In this document: one piece after another, positions 7,853-15,604 of the stretch
Position numbering within the stretch: the first letter of the stretch is position 1
Layout of the letters: every line of letters starts with the position of its first letter
From: Actinomycetes bacterium
Lineage (GTDB): Bacteria > Actinomycetota > Acidimicrobiia > Acidimicrobiales > RAAP-2
Direction: 5' to 3'
Assembly (NCBI GenBank): GCA_021850345.1
Contig: JAJZMN010000267.1
Coordinates: forward strand, 1 to 23,978
DNA length: 23,978 bases
Program-made: the position numbers and the translations under genes
The notes under the pieces: model-generated
What the model was told of the DNA's origin: nothing
What the model saw: the letters and a program-made list of their open reading frames with translations, nothing else
Database searches by the model: none

Positions 7853-9139
7853 ATGGTCGACCTGTGGATCGTGCTGGCCGTCGTTGCCTTCTCCGCGCTC
7901 GTGATGGGCGGCATCAGCATTGTGACCGGCCAGCGTCGTGCGCGTGGTGCCGGCCCGGCACCCGAGACCGGCACTCGTCCCGCCCCCGGTAGGCCACCGC
8001 GCACATGGCCGCGGCGACCGCCGGCCACACCCGTCCAGCCATCCGCGCCGCCGGCACCCACTGCCCCCCCTGTGCCAGTCGGCGAGGCACCGCCCGCCGC
8101 GCCGCGCGAGGCCGCCGAACCCTCCGGGTCCGTGGCGACTCCCGCACCGGTCGAGGCGCCGTCGTACCGATCCCGACTCGGCCGGTCGCGCGGCATCTTC
8201 GCTGGGCTTCGGTCCCTTCGGGGCCATGGCGTCGAGCCGAGCGCGTGGGACGACCTCGAAGAAACGTTGTTGCGTGCAGATGTCGGAGTTGCCACGACCG
8301 ACGCGCTGCTCGGAGATCTGCGTCGACGGGTGGCAGCGAAGGAGATCGCGAACGGCGACGCCCTCGTCGACGCGTTGCGTGCCGACCTCGTCGATCTCCT
8401 CGAGGCCGGACGGCGCTGGGACTCAGCCACGGAGAGGCACGATGGCGACCACCCGGCAACTGCGCCAGGGACTGGGCATGACGAGGCGGAGCCTGTCGGG
8501 CGAGAGCTCCGCTTCGACGACGATCCGGACGTGGTGAACGTCTGGCTCTTCGTGGGGGTCAACGGCGTCGGAAAGACCACGACGATCGGCAAGGTCGCGC
8601 GTCAGCAGGCGGCAGCGGGTCGCCAGGTCCTGCTCGCGGCCGGGGACACGTTCCGCGCCGCAGCCGCTGAACAGCTGACCACTTGGGCGGAGCGGGCCGG
8701 AACCGAGGTCGTGCGGGGCGCGGAGGGCGGCGATCCGAGCGCGGTCGTCTTCGACGCCGTCCAGCGTGCTGGCGCGCGCGGTCAGCGGCTCGTCCTGGCC
8801 GACACCGCTGGGAGGCTGCACACCAAGGTGAACCTCGTGGAGGAGCTGAAGAAGATTCGGCGAGTCGCGGACCGCCCCCCGGGGCGTGTCACCGAAGTGC
8901 TGCTCGTGCTCGATGCCACGACCGGGCAGAACGGCGTTACCCAAGCTCGTCAGTTCACTGAAGCCGTCGCGGTGACCGGCGTGGTGCTCACCAAGCTCGA
9001 CGGGACTGCCAAGGGCGGTATCGTCGTCGCCATCCAGCGGGAGCTTGGCCTGCCCGTCAAGCTGGTGGGCCTGGGCGAAGGCCCGGACGACCTCGTGCCG
9101 TTCCGGCCCGTCGACTTCGTCGACGCTCTCCTCGCGTGA
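7853..9139 (+). CDS. ftsY: signal recognition particle receptor FtsY
   Basis: A 428-residue FtsY, the membrane-associated SRP receptor GTPase that docks ribosome-SRP complexes at the translocon. An N-terminal hydrophobic segment (about residues 3-25, [17 protein letters not shown]) can act as a membrane anchor. A Pro/Ala-rich linker (about 35-105) follows, then the NG domain. G1 is [13 protein letters not shown] at about 235, with DTAGRLHTK near 316 and [10 protein letters not shown] near 379. A His/Asp/Glu-rich insertion of about 30 residues sits just before the G domain, longer than in most homologues. It lies between smc and ffh, the expected order. Confidence 0.95.
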   Translation: MVDLWIVLAVVAFSALVMGGISIVTGQRRARGAGPAPETGTRPAPGRPPRTWPRRPPATPVQPSAPPAPTAPPVPVGEAPPAAPREAAEPSGSVATPAPVEAPSYRSRLGRSRGIFAGLRSLRGHGVEPSAWDDLEETLLRADVGVATTDALLGDLRRRVAAKEIANGDALVDALRADLVDLLEAGRRWDSATERHDGDHPATAPGTGHDEAEPVGRELRFDDDPDVVNVWLFVGVNGVGKTTTIGKVARQQAAAGRQVLLAAGDTFRAAAAEQLTTWAERAGTEVVRGAEGGDPSAVVFDAVQRAGARGQRLVLADTAGRLHTKVNLVEELKKIRRVADRPPGRVTEVLLVLDATTGQNGVTQARQFTEAVAVTGVVLTKLDGTAKGGIVVAIQRELGLPVKLVGLGEGPDDLVPFRPVDFVDALLA

Positions 9140-9198
9140 GCTCGCGACCTCGCGGTCGCGCGATATGTGCTCGCGGGAGCCCGGGCGCAGCGGTCCGG

Positions 9199-9204
9199 TA
9201 GCCT
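9199..9204 (+). promoter_or_regulatory. candidate -10 box for a leaderless ffh transcript (TAGCCT)
   Basis: TAGCCT ends 9 nt before the ffh ATG at 9214, in a 74-nt gap after ftsY. There is no Shine-Dalgarno, and the arrangement repeats that of smc and ftsY. Confidence 0.45.
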
Positions 9205-9213
9205 GGACGTCTC

Positions 9214-10797
9214 ATGTTCGACGCCCTTTCCGACCGCCTCGAGCGGATCACCGGACGCCTCCGCAGCCGGGGGCGCCTCACCGATGAGGACCTCGACGCG
9301 GCACTGCGCGAGATCCGTGTGGCACTGCTCGAGGCCGACGTCGAGATCAGCGTGGTCCGCGCGTTCGTCGACGGCATCCGCCAACGTTGCACCGGCGAGG
9401 CGCTTTCCAAGTCGCTCTCGCCGGGCCAGCAGGTTGTCAAGGCGGTCCACGAGGAGCTCGTGGAGGTACTCGGCGGAGAGTCGCTGAAGCTGAACTACGC
9501 GTCGCGCCCGCCGACCGTCGTGCTGCTCGCCGGCCTGCAGGGTTCGGGCAAGACCACCACCGCCGCCAAGCTCGCGCGCTGGTGGAAGCAACAGGGCAGG
9601 AATCCGCTACTGGTCGGCGCCGACCTGCAGCGCCCCGCGGCGGTCGAACAGCTGCGCGTGCTCGGCCAACAGGTCGGGGTGACGGTGTTCAGCGCGCCGA
9701 CCGATCCCATCGAGGTCGCACGTGCCGGTCTCGAAGAAGCTCGGCGACTCGGTCGTGACATCCTGATCGTGGACACCGCAGGCCGGCTGGCCATCGACGA
9801 AGAGCTCATGGACGAGGTGCGCCGGGTCTCGGGCGTACTGTCGCCGGACTACACGTTCCTCGTGATCGACGCGATGATCGGCCAGGACGCGGTGGCAACC
9901 GCACGAGCCTTCCACGAGACCCTTGCGCTCGATGGCGTCATCCTGACCAAGCTCGACGGGGACGCGCGCGGTGGTGCGGCCCTCTCGGTGAAGGGCGTCG
10001 TCGGTCGGCCGATCGTGTTCGCGTCGACCGGCGAGAAGCTCGGCGACTTCGACCTGTTCCACCCGGATCGCATGGCGGATCGGATCCTGGGCATGGGCGA
10101 CGTGCTCAGTCTGATCGAACAGGCCGAGCGCTCCATGGACAAAGAGGTGGTTGCCAAGTCGGCCGGGCGGCTCATGGAGGGCCGGTTCACCCTCGATGAC
10201 TTCTTGGACCAGCTCCAGCAAGTGAAGAAGCTGGGCTCTTTGGGCGGCGTCATGAAGCTCATGCCCGGGATGTCCAAAGAGCTCCGCCAGGCGGCGAGCC
10301 AGATCGACGACCGGGAGATCGCCCGCGTCGAGGCCATCATGCGATCGATGACCCCCGCCGAGCGCGCTGAACCGTCGATCATCGACGGCTCGCGTCGCGT
10401 CCGCATCGCGAGGGGGAGCGGCACCGCCACCCAGGACGTGAACCAGCTCTTGAAGCAGCACCGCGACATGCAGAAGCTGGTGAAGGGGATGGCGAACGGC
10501 TCGGGCATGCCAGGAATGCCCGGCCTTGCCGGCATGGGCGGCATGGGCGGCATGGGCGGGCTGGGTGGCCTGCTCGGCAGCCGCAAGCAGCTGGCCGCCT
10601 TGCGCGCGATGAGCGAAGGGGGGGGCGCGGACGGCGGCCTCTCGTCCCTCATCGGCGGTGGACAGTCGTTGCCATCGCTCGACACCGTGACCTCTGGCGG
10701 GCGGCAGGGTCAAGGAGCTGGTACCGGCAAGGCGGCCCGCGGCGCCAAGGGGAAGAAGAAGAAGGGCGGTAGGGTCACCCCACCCAAGGGGCGTTGA
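9214..10797 (+). CDS. ffh: signal recognition particle protein Ffh
   Basis: A 527-residue Ffh (SRP54). It binds signal sequences and the SRP RNA and forms a GTPase heterodimer with FtsY. N domain at 1-95; G1 GLQGSGKTTTAAKLA at about 107; DTAGRLAIDEELMDEV near 186; TKLDGDARGG near 244. The Met-rich M domain from about 330 includes the RNA-binding SRRVRIARGSGT segment. The C-terminus has a Gly/Met tract (about 429-457, GMGGMGGMGGLGG) and a basic tail (GAKGKKKKGG), making it longer than the usual 450-residue bacterial form. The SRP RNA gene was not found in the window. FtsY, its partner, lies directly upstream. Confidence 0.96.
   Translation: MFDALSDRLERITGRLRSRGRLTDEDLDAALREIRVALLEADVEISVVRAFVDGIRQRCTGEALSKSLSPGQQVVKAVHEELVEVLGGESLKLNYASRPPTVVLLAGLQGSGKTTTAAKLARWWKQQGRNPLLVGADLQRPAAVEQLRVLGQQVGVTVFSAPTDPIEVARAGLEEARRLGRDILIVDTAGRLAIDEELMDEVRRVSGVLSPDYTFLVIDAMIGQDAVATARAFHETLALDGVILTKLDGDARGGAALSVKGVVGRPIVFASTGEKLGDFDLFHPDRMADRILGMGDVLSLIEQAERSMDKEVVAKSAGRLMEGRFTLDDFLDQLQQVKKLGSLGGVMKLMPGMSKELRQAASQIDDREIARVEAIMRSMTPAERAEPSIIDGSRRVRIARGSGTATQDVNQLLKQHRDMQKLVKGMANGSGMPGMPGLAGMGGMGGMGGLGGLLGSRKQLAALRAMSEGGGADGGLSSLIGGGQSLPSLDTVTSGGRQGQGAGTGKAARGAKGKKKKGGRVTPPKGR
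10531..10560 (+). repeat. GGCATGGGC microrepeat within ffh
   Basis: Three tandem copies of a 9-bp unit encode the Gly-Met-Gly tract in the Ffh M domain. The tract is in frame, so length changes by one unit would be tolerated. Confidence 0.7.
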
Positions 10798-10896
10798 CTG
10801 AGCCGTGTGGACGCGGGGCCCTCGAGACCTGCGAGAATGTGGCCCGAACGGGCGCAAGCCGAGGACCGAAGCCCAGATGACGGAGGAAGCAGACTC

Positions 10897-11292
10897 GTGG
10901 CAGTGAAGCTCCGCCTGGTGCGGATGGGAAAGAAGAAGCAGCCGACCTACCGCGTCGTGGCGGCAGACAGCAGGTCCCCTCGGGATGGGCGGTTCCTCGA
11001 AGTGGTCGGCACGTACGCGCCCCGGGGAAGCTCTCGTGCCGACGACGCGGCCATCGTGACGATCGATCACGACAAGGCGCTGCGCTGGCTACGCCAAGGC
11101 GCCAAGCCGACTGAGCGCGTCGAGCGCCTGCTGCGAAGCTCGGGCACCTTCGACCGTCTGAGGAACGGTGATCACATTGCAGAGGCGGCACCGCAGACCG
11201 CATCCGCGCCACCGGTTGGCGGGGATGCCGCCTCCGCGCCACCAGCTGGCGGGGAGATCGCAGCGGCACCTGCTGAGGCCACCGAAGCGTGA
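10897..11292 (+). CDS. rpsP: 30S ribosomal protein S16
   Basis: A 131-residue S16, needed for small-subunit assembly. The first 80 residues are typical: VKLRLVRMGKKKQPTYRVV, DSRSPRDGRFLEVVGTYAP and ALRWLRQGAKPTERV. The GTG at 10897 has GGAGGAA at 10882-10888 and places the conserved start correctly; the in-frame upstream ATG/GTG codons would add 30 non-conserved residues. An Ala/Pro/Gly-rich tail of about 40 residues, built partly from a duplicated 30-bp unit (ASAPPVGGDA then ASAPPAGGEI), extends past the family's usual end. Actinobacterial S16 proteins often have such tails. It heads the rpsP-khpA-rimM-trmD-rplS cluster. Confidence 0.95.
   Translation: MAVKLRLVRMGKKKQPTYRVVAADSRSPRDGRFLEVVGTYAPRGSSRADDAAIVTIDHDKALRWLRQGAKPTERVERLLRSSGTFDRLRNGDHIAEAAPQTASAPPVGGDAASAPPAGGEIAAAPAEATEA
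11200..11259 (+). repeat. duplicated 30-bp unit in the rpsP tail
   Basis: Two imperfect 30-bp copies (11200-11229 and 11230-11259), both containing TCCGCGCCACC then TGGCGGGGA, encode the repeated ASAPP-x-GG motif at the end of S16. Confidence 0.75.
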
Positions 11293-11326
11293 CGGCCACG
11301 GGCACGGGCGAGACGGGACTGAGGGC

Positions 11327-11836
11327 GTGAGCGACGACGTGGACGAGACCTTCGACGATCTGGACGAGGTCGACGAGGTCGACGACGAGCTGGACGACGA
11401 CGAGCTGGACGACGACGAGCTGGACGAGGTCGACGACGAGCTGGACGACGAGGTGGACGACGAGCTGGACGACGAGTATGAGCCGGGAGACGTGAACACG
11501 CTCGCGGGCACCGGCTATGAGCCGGGAGACGTGAACACGGTAGTGGCGACGAGGGGCCGTCGTGCCGCCGAGGTGCCCAGTGCCACTGCGGATGGTCAGC
11601 TGTCGGTGGCTGTCTTGGAGTACATCGCCCGAGCGATGAGCGACGACCCTGACGCCGTTGTGATCCGCAAGGAAGAACGCCGTGGCTCGACCGTCCTGCG
11701 CCTTCACGTCGCGCCCCAGGACATGGGAAGAGTGATCGGCCGGCGCGGCCGCACGGCGCAGGCGATCCGCACTCTGGTCGGCGTTGCCGGCGCGCGCGAA
11801 GGCGTGCAGACGGCGGTCGACATCGTCGACGACTGA
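11327..11836 (+). CDS. khpA: KH-domain RNA-binding protein with acidic repeat N-terminus (KhpA-like)
   Basis: KhpA-type single KH domain at about residues 90-169: LSVAVLEYIARAMSDDPDAV, then the GxxG loop VIGRRGRTAQAIRTLVG (from about 136). KhpA proteins are normally about 75-80 residues and bind RNA, often with KhpB/Jag. This one is 169 residues because of an N-terminal Asp/Glu/Leu/Val repeat (residues 3-50, units such as DDELDDDELDDDELDE), then two copies of YEPGDVNT. The GTG at 11327 is the first plausible start after rpsP. Two in-frame GTGs inside the 24-bp duplication (11492 and 11531) each have GGGAG a few nt upstream and could start shorter proteins. It lies between rpsP and rimM, the usual khpA locus. 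The KH call is firm; the start is uncertain. Confidence 0.85.
   Translation: MSDDVDETFDDLDEVDEVDDELDDDELDDDELDEVDDELDDEVDDELDDEYEPGDVNTLAGTGYEPGDVNTVVATRGRRAAEVPSATADGQLSVAVLEYIARAMSDDPDAVVIRKEERRGSTVLRLHVAPQDMGRVIGRRGRTAQAIRTLVGVAGAREGVQTAVDIVDD
11341..11475 (+). repeat. tandem GAC/GAG/CTG repeat coding acidic residues
   Basis: Degenerate 12-15-bp units built on GACGAGCTGGAC run through this stretch in the khpA frame, encoding an almost uninterrupted Asp/Glu tract with Leu or Val every 3-5 residues. The unit length is a multiple of 3, so the frame is kept. Confidence 0.85.
11477..11539 (+). repeat. 24-bp exact direct repeat (YEPGDVNT codons)
   Basis: A 24-bp sequence starting TATGAGCCGGGAGACGTG is present at 11477-11500 and exactly again at 11516-11539, period 39 bp. 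Each copy holds GGGAG 4 nt before an in-frame GTG. Confidence 0.85.
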
Positions 11837-11864
11837 GGTCGTCGCTCTCCCCGGGGTCTTGTCG

Positions 11865-12323
11865 ATGCTCGTCGAGGTGGGCCGTGTCGTGAAGCCCCAC
11901 GGGCTCGCCGGCGAGCTGGTGGTCGAGCTGTGGACCGACCGCGAGGAGCGCCTCGCGCCGGGCACGGAGCTCGAAACCGACGACGGCCCGCTCCTCGTCG
12001 AGGCGTCGCGGCCACACCAGGGGCGCTACCTGGTGCGCTTTGCCGGCGTGGCCACCCGCGAAGATGCAGACGCGCGACGCGGTGTCGTCCTGCGGGCCAC
12101 GGCCCTAGAGGAGCCTGGCACGCTGTGGGTGCACGAGCTGGTCGGTGCCCAGGTGGTGACGACTGCCGGCGTGTCGGTCGGCACCGTTACTGCCGTCGAG
12201 GCGAACCCAGCGAGTGACCTGCTCGTGTGCTCGGGTGGGGCGCTCGTCCCGTTGCGCTTCGTGACCTCGATCGAGCCGGGCGTCGCCATCACCGTGGACG
12301 TGCCCCAAGGGCTCATCGAGTAG
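11865..12323 (+). CDS. rimM: ribosome maturation factor RimM
   Basis: A 152-residue RimM, which binds S19 and assists 30S head maturation. The N-terminal signature VEVGRVVKPHGLAGELVVELWTD matches the RimM barrel, and the C-terminal PRC-barrel follows (LWVHELVGAQVVTTAGVSVGTV and LVPLRFVTSIEP). The ATG at 11865 gives the conserved start; earlier in-frame codons overlap khpA. No strong Shine-Dalgarno precedes it, and a TTG lies 6 nt before. It is a little shorter than the 165-175 residues typical of the family. The trmD start follows the stop by 14 nt. Confidence 0.93.
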   Translation: MLVEVGRVVKPHGLAGELVVELWTDREERLAPGTELETDDGPLLVEASRPHQGRYLVRFAGVATREDADARRGVVLRATALEEPGTLWVHELVGAQVVTTAGVSVGTVTAVEANPASDLLVCSGGALVPLRFVTSIEPGVAITVDVPQGLIE

Positions 12324-12337
12324 CGGCGGCATCGTTC

Positions 12338-13156
12338 GTGCGCATCGACGTCTTCACGATCTTTCCTGAGCTTGTCGAGGGGTATTCGAGGGCGAGCGTG
12401 CTCGGGCGGGCACGCCAGGGCGGCATCCTCGATCTGCGGGTGCGCGACTTGCGGCTTGGGGCGGGCGACGCGCGCCGCTCCGTCGACGACACGCCGTTCG
12501 GCGGCGGTGCCGGCATGGTGCTCATGCCCGATCCGGTGTTCCGCTCTGTCGAGACGGTGGAGGCAGCCGAGGGACTGCCGCGACCGCTGTACCTGCTCTC
12601 GCCTGGCGGTCGACGCTTGGATCAGTCCCTCGCGCGCGAGCTCGCGGCGGCCCCGGGAGGGTTCTCCCTGCTCTGCGGCCGTTACGAGGGCGTCGACGAG
12701 CGAATCGTCGAGCACCTGTGCGACGACGAGCTGTCCGTCGGTGACGTCGTCCTGGCAGGTGGCGAGCTCGCCGCCTTGGTCGTCGTCGAAGCCGTGGCTC
12801 GCCTCCTTCCTGGCGTCTTGGGCAACGAGGCGTCGATCGACGAGGAAAGCTTCGCGACAGGTCTCCTTGAATACCCGCAGTACACCCGTCCTGCCGAGTA
12901 CCGAGGCTGGCTGGTGCCCGAGGTGCTGCGCTCAGGGGACCACGGCAGCGTGGCGCGGTGGCGCCGTCTCCAGGCGCTTCGGCGTACCTTGCAGCGTCGG
13001 CCGGACCTCCTGGCGGGCAGGGGTGGGCTGGGCGAGGAGGATGTGCAGCTTCTGTTGCAGGCGGGCGAGGTGCAGCTCCTGGCCGAACACGGCTACGATG
13101 CATCTCCCGGCACAGCCCCTGCGCACGCGAAGGACGCGCCCCATGCACCCCACTGA
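12338..13156 (+). CDS. trmD: tRNA (guanine-37-N1)-methyltransferase TrmD
   Basis: A 272-residue TrmD, which methylates G37 of tRNAs using SAM and so prevents frameshifting. It begins [15 protein letters not shown], contains [17 protein letters not shown] and the trefoil-knot SAM site [13 protein letters not shown] (about residue 112), then [24 protein letters not shown]...GVLGN. The conserved catalytic Asp is in [13 protein letters not shown]. The GTG at 12338 is chosen from family alignment; the Shine-Dalgarno is weak. The C-terminus has about 30 extra residues rich in Ala/His/Pro and overlaps the rplS start by 14 nt. Confidence 0.95.
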   Translation: MRIDVFTIFPELVEGYSRASVLGRARQGGILDLRVRDLRLGAGDARRSVDDTPFGGGAGMVLMPDPVFRSVETVEAAEGLPRPLYLLSPGGRRLDQSLARELAAAPGGFSLLCGRYEGVDERIVEHLCDDELSVGDVVLAGGELAALVVVEAVARLLPGVLGNEASIDEESFATGLLEYPQYTRPAEYRGWLVPEVLRSGDHGSVARWRRLQALRRTLQRRPDLLAGRGGLGEEDVQLLLQAGEVQLLAEHGYDASPGTAPAHAKDAPHAPH

Positions 13157-13496
13157 GATCATCGACCGCGACAGCCTGCGAGACGACGTGCCGGAGTTCC
13201 GGCCCGGTGACACCGTCAAGGTGCACGTCCGGGTCGTCGAGGGCAACCGTGAACGAGTACAGATTTTCCAGGGCGCGGTGATCCGGCGCCAGGGGACTGG
13301 CGTGCGTGAGACCTTCACCGTGCGCAAGGTGAGCTTCGGGGTGGGTGTCGAGCGGACGTTCCCGGTCCACTCGCCTACGATCGCCCAGATCGAGGTGGTC
13401 ACCTATGGCGACGTTCGGCGGGCGAAGCTCTACTATCTTCGGGGACGCTCCGGGAAAGCGGCGAAGATCAAGGAGAAGCGGGCCGTTCGCCCGTGA
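13143..13496 (+). CDS. rplS: 50S ribosomal protein L19
   Basis: A 117-residue L19, a large-subunit protein at the 30S-50S interface. Landmarks are [54 protein letters not shown] and [19 protein letters not shown]. The ATG at 13143 lies inside the end of trmD, so translation is likely coupled. In many actinobacteria lepB and rnhB follow; here DUF2469 comes next after only 66 nt. Confidence 0.96.
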   Translation: MHPTEIIDRDSLRDDVPEFRPGDTVKVHVRVVEGNRERVQIFQGAVIRRQGTGVRETFTVRKVSFGVGVERTFPVHSPTIAQIEVVTYGDVRRAKLYYLRGRSGKAAKIKEKRAVRP

Positions 13497-13551
13497 CATG
13501 GCCGTTCCCTTCGGGAGCACATCCACCCTGGGGCACGGGGCCGCGGCCATG
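13497..13551. other. inverted repeat between rplS and the DUF2469 gene
   Basis: CATGGCC at 13497-13503 pairs with GGCCATG at 13545-13551 and encloses a small hairpin, TCCC/GGGA with a TTC loop. There is no T tract. It may mark the junction where lepB and rnhB are absent; function unknown. Confidence 0.35.
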
Positions 13552-13562
13552 AGGGTCGTGCC

Positions 13563-13856
13563 GTGAGCGAGGAAGAGCTCGAGCACTACGAGGCAGAGAT
13601 CGAGCTCGCACTGGTGAAGGAGTACCGGGCGGTGCTCCCGATGTTCGCCTACGTAGTGGAGACCGAGCGGCGCTTCTACCTCGCGAACGACGTGTCTGTG
13701 ACCGTCCGCTCCGACACCCAGCCCGCCTGCGTCGAGGTGGCGCTGGCCGACGCGTGGGTCTGGGACATGTACCGGCCCGCTCGTTTCGTGCCATCGGTGC
13801 GCGTGGTCACCTTCCGTGACGTCAACATCGAGCGGCTGCCCGAAAAGGAGCTCTGA
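13563..13856 (+). CDS. DUF2469 family protein
   Basis: A 97-residue DUF2469 protein, a small conserved family almost confined to Actinobacteria and of unknown function. It starts SEEELEHYEAEIELALVKEYRAV, has the highly conserved YVVETERRFYLANDV and ends with ADAWVWDMYRPARFVPSVRVVTFRDVNIE. The GTG at 13563 fits the family start; Shine-Dalgarno is not obvious. It sits between rplS and yraN as elsewhere, but without the usual rnhB neighbour. There is no signal peptide or membrane segment. Confidence 0.92.
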   Translation: MSEEELEHYEAEIELALVKEYRAVLPMFAYVVETERRFYLANDVSVTVRSDTQPACVEVALADAWVWDMYRPARFVPSVRVVTFRDVNIERLPEKEL

Positions 13857-13881
13857 GGGCCAGGACCCGACCGTTCGGGTC

Positions 13882-14238
13882 ATGGGGCATCACGCGACCA
13901 GCGCGCGCCGTCGGTTCGGGGCACATGGTGAGGATCTGGCTGCTGAGTGGTACGCGGCTCACGGCTATCGGATCTTGGACCGGAACTGGCGCTGTGCCGA
14001 GGGGGAGCTCGATCTGGTGTGCCGCCAGGGCGCCACGCTCGTGATCTGCGAAGTGAAGGCACGTCGCAGTGACAGCTATGGCACCCCGCTCGACGCCGTG
14101 ACCGCCGCCAAACGCTGGCGCGTGCGCCGGCTCGCGGCTCGCTGGCTGCGGGTGCACCGGATCCACTGCGACACCGTCCGCTTCGACGTGGTTGCGGTCC
14201 ACCCCGAGGAGATAGAGGTGATCGTCGACGCGTGGTGA
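13882..14238 (+). CDS. yraN: YraN-family (UPF0102) endonuclease-like protein
   Basis: A 118-residue UPF0102/YraN protein with the restriction-endonuclease-like fold: GEDLAAEWYAAHGYRILDRNWRCAEGELDLVCRQGATLVICEVKARRS. The E...D...E-x-K pattern (GELDLV, CEVKAR) is the PD-(D/E)XK-type metal site. The family is often next to comM and dprA and may act in DNA processing or repair; the substrate is unknown. The ATG at 13882 is 25 nt after the DUF2469 stop; an in-frame upstream start would overlap that gene with unrelated sequence. comM is displaced about 5 kb downstream. Confidence 0.9.
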   Translation: MGHHATSARRRFGAHGEDLAAEWYAAHGYRILDRNWRCAEGELDLVCRQGATLVICEVKARRSDSYGTPLDAVTAAKRWRVRRLAARWLRVHRIHCDTVRFDVVAVHPEEIEVIVDAW

Positions 14239-14256
14239 CGCATGCCCAGGGGGCCC

Positions 14257-14293
14257 GCCAGGGTCAGGACGCCAGGGTCAGGACGCCAGGGTC
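14257..14293 (+). repeat. 14-bp tandem repeat after yraN (2.6 copies)
   Basis: GCCAGGGTCAGGAC occurs at 14257-14270 and 14271-14284, then a partial copy (GCCAGGGTC) at 14285-14293. It lies between yraN and the crotonase gene, at the point where gene order departs from the conserved block. Confidence 0.85.
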
Positions 14294-14390
14294 GGGGCCC
14301 GCCATGGGCTACGTTGCGGCGCAGCCACGTTTCGTGCGGCGCGGCAGCGAGTGCGTCCGCCAGTCGTCCCTGAGCGTGGAGGAGGTCGTC

Positions 14391-15173
14391 GTGGAAACAA
14401 TCATTGTCGAGCGGGCCGACCGGGTCGTCACCGTCACGCTCAATCGCCCGCAGAAGCGGAACGCTCTGACGACGACCATGGTGGAAGAGCTGTTGCGCAT
14501 CTTCGCCGACGTGGAGGCACGCGCCGAGGACCGCGTCCTCGTGCTGAGCGGTGCCGGCGGCGCATTCTGCTCTGGAGCAGACCTCTCGGGACCGGCGAGC
14601 CCTGTGGCGGGCGGCACGGGACCGGCGCTCGTGTCGGTTCGGCGAGTGGGGGAGATGGCGGTCGCGCTTCATCGACTGACCAAGCCCACGATCGCGCAAG
14701 TCGACGGCGTCGCGGTTGGCGCCGGGCTCGGACTCGCGCTCGGCTGCGACCTCGTGGCTGCGTCCGAGCGAACGAGGATGTCGATGATCTTCTCCAAGCG
14801 CGCACTTTCGCCCGACGCGGCCACCTCGTGGCTGCTGCCGCGTCTCGTGGGAGCCGCACGGGCAAAGCAGCTCGCCTTCTTCGCCACAATGCTCGACGCG
14901 CCCAAGGCGCTGGAATTGGGTCTCGTGAACACGGTAGTGCCGGTCCACGAGCTCGGCGACGTTGTGGGGACGTGGGCGCGCACGCTCGCCTCGGGACCGG
15001 CGCTCGCGCTTTCCACGACCAAGGAGCTGCTCTCAGCCGCGTGGACGACGTCGCTTGCAGATGCGGTCGAGCACGAGGCACGGTGCCAGGCACAGAACCT
15101 CGGCAGCCCCGACGTGAAGGCGGCGATGGCGGCGTTCCGCCAGGAGCCTTCGACGCCCGCCGAGTGCTCCTGA
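14391..15173 (+). CDS. enoyl-CoA hydratase/isomerase (crotonase) family protein
   Basis: A 260-residue crotonase-family protein acting on acyl-CoA thioesters. It has LNRPQKRNAL, the first oxyanion-hole segment GAGGAFCSGADLSG (about residues 53-65) and the second QVDGVAVGAGLGLALGCDLV (about 103-122). Both catalytic Glu positions of classical hydratases appear replaced: Gly in GAGLGLALGCD, and no PE motif in MSMIFSKRALSPDAATSWLLPR. An Asp in SPDA fits PaaG-like isomerases better. The exact substrate cannot be told. The GTG at 14391 has a strong GGAGGAGG at 14378-14385; in-frame upstream codons would add repeat-derived residues. The neighbours give no pathway. Confidence 0.85.
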   Translation: METIIVERADRVVTVTLNRPQKRNALTTTMVEELLRIFADVEARAEDRVLVLSGAGGAFCSGADLSGPASPVAGGTGPALVSVRRVGEMAVALHRLTKPTIAQVDGVAVGAGLGLALGCDLVAASERTRMSMIFSKRALSPDAATSWLLPRLVGAARAKQLAFFATMLDAPKALELGLVNTVVPVHELGDVVGTWARTLASGPALALSTTKELLSAAWTTSLADAVEHEARCQAQNLGSPDVKAAMAAFRQEPSTPAECS

Positions 15174-15189
15174 CGCCCGCCGTACGCCT

Positions 15190-15217
15190 TTGTGCTGTCG
15201 CTGACGGGCCATATAGT
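15190..15217 (+). promoter_or_regulatory. promoter candidate upstream of the NfeD-like/SPFH pair
   Basis: TTGTGC (15190-15195), a 16-nt spacer and TATAGT (15212-15217), close to the housekeeping sigma consensus. A CCGCC-GAA-GGCGG hairpin (15243-15255) lies in the predicted leader before the GTG at 15294. Confidence 0.5.
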
Positions 15218-15293
15218 CGCGGAAGGGCCGGTTCCGACGGACCCGCCGAAGGCGGCGTGCGGCGGTCTCGGCTCCATGCTGAGGAGGCCAGCG

Positions 15294-15503
15294 GTGCTGA
15301 GCGGCGTACAGGGGATGATCGGGGAGACGGCGGTGGTCACGAAGACCATCGACGGAGCGCAGAATCCCGGCCGGATCCGCGCGCGGGGGGAGGAGTGGTT
15401 GGCAATTCCGCTGGACCCGACCCAGCGTATCGACCCAGGCGCCAGCGTGGTCGTGGCCGATATCGACCGCGGTCTGCTCGTCGTCTTCCCGGTGGACTTC
15501 TGA
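15294..15503 (+). CDS. NfeD C-terminal (OB-fold) domain protein
   Basis: A 69-residue stand-alone NfeD C-terminal domain: GMIGETAVVTKTI, GRIRARGEEWLAIP, then IDPGASVVVADIDRGLLVVFP. This small beta-barrel is the partner of SPFH/stomatin proteins in membrane quality control and microdomain organisation. The GTG at 15294 is chosen because GAGGAGG at 15281-15287 lies 6 nt upstream; ATG at 15276 would overlap that Shine-Dalgarno. No membrane segment or protease domain is present, so it is a minimal, cytosolic-looking version. The SPFH gene follows after about 100 nt, supporting the pairing. Confidence 0.8.
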   Translation: MLSGVQGMIGETAVVTKTIDGAQNPGRIRARGEEWLAIPLDPTQRIDPGASVVVADIDRGLLVVFPVDF

Positions 15504-15604
15504 CGCTGTGACGGCTGCCCAGGTCTTCCCGAAGACCGACGGGCAGGTGCAGCGTGGGGTGCCCAACAACACGAACATAGAGAAAAAGAAAAGAGGTGAG
15601 CCCC

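Noticed and set aside
11531..14945. Shared 15-mer GTGAACACGGTAGTG in khpA and the crotonase gene
   Set aside because: Both encode an ordinary VNTVV stretch in the same codon phase; with this base composition it is most likely coincidence.
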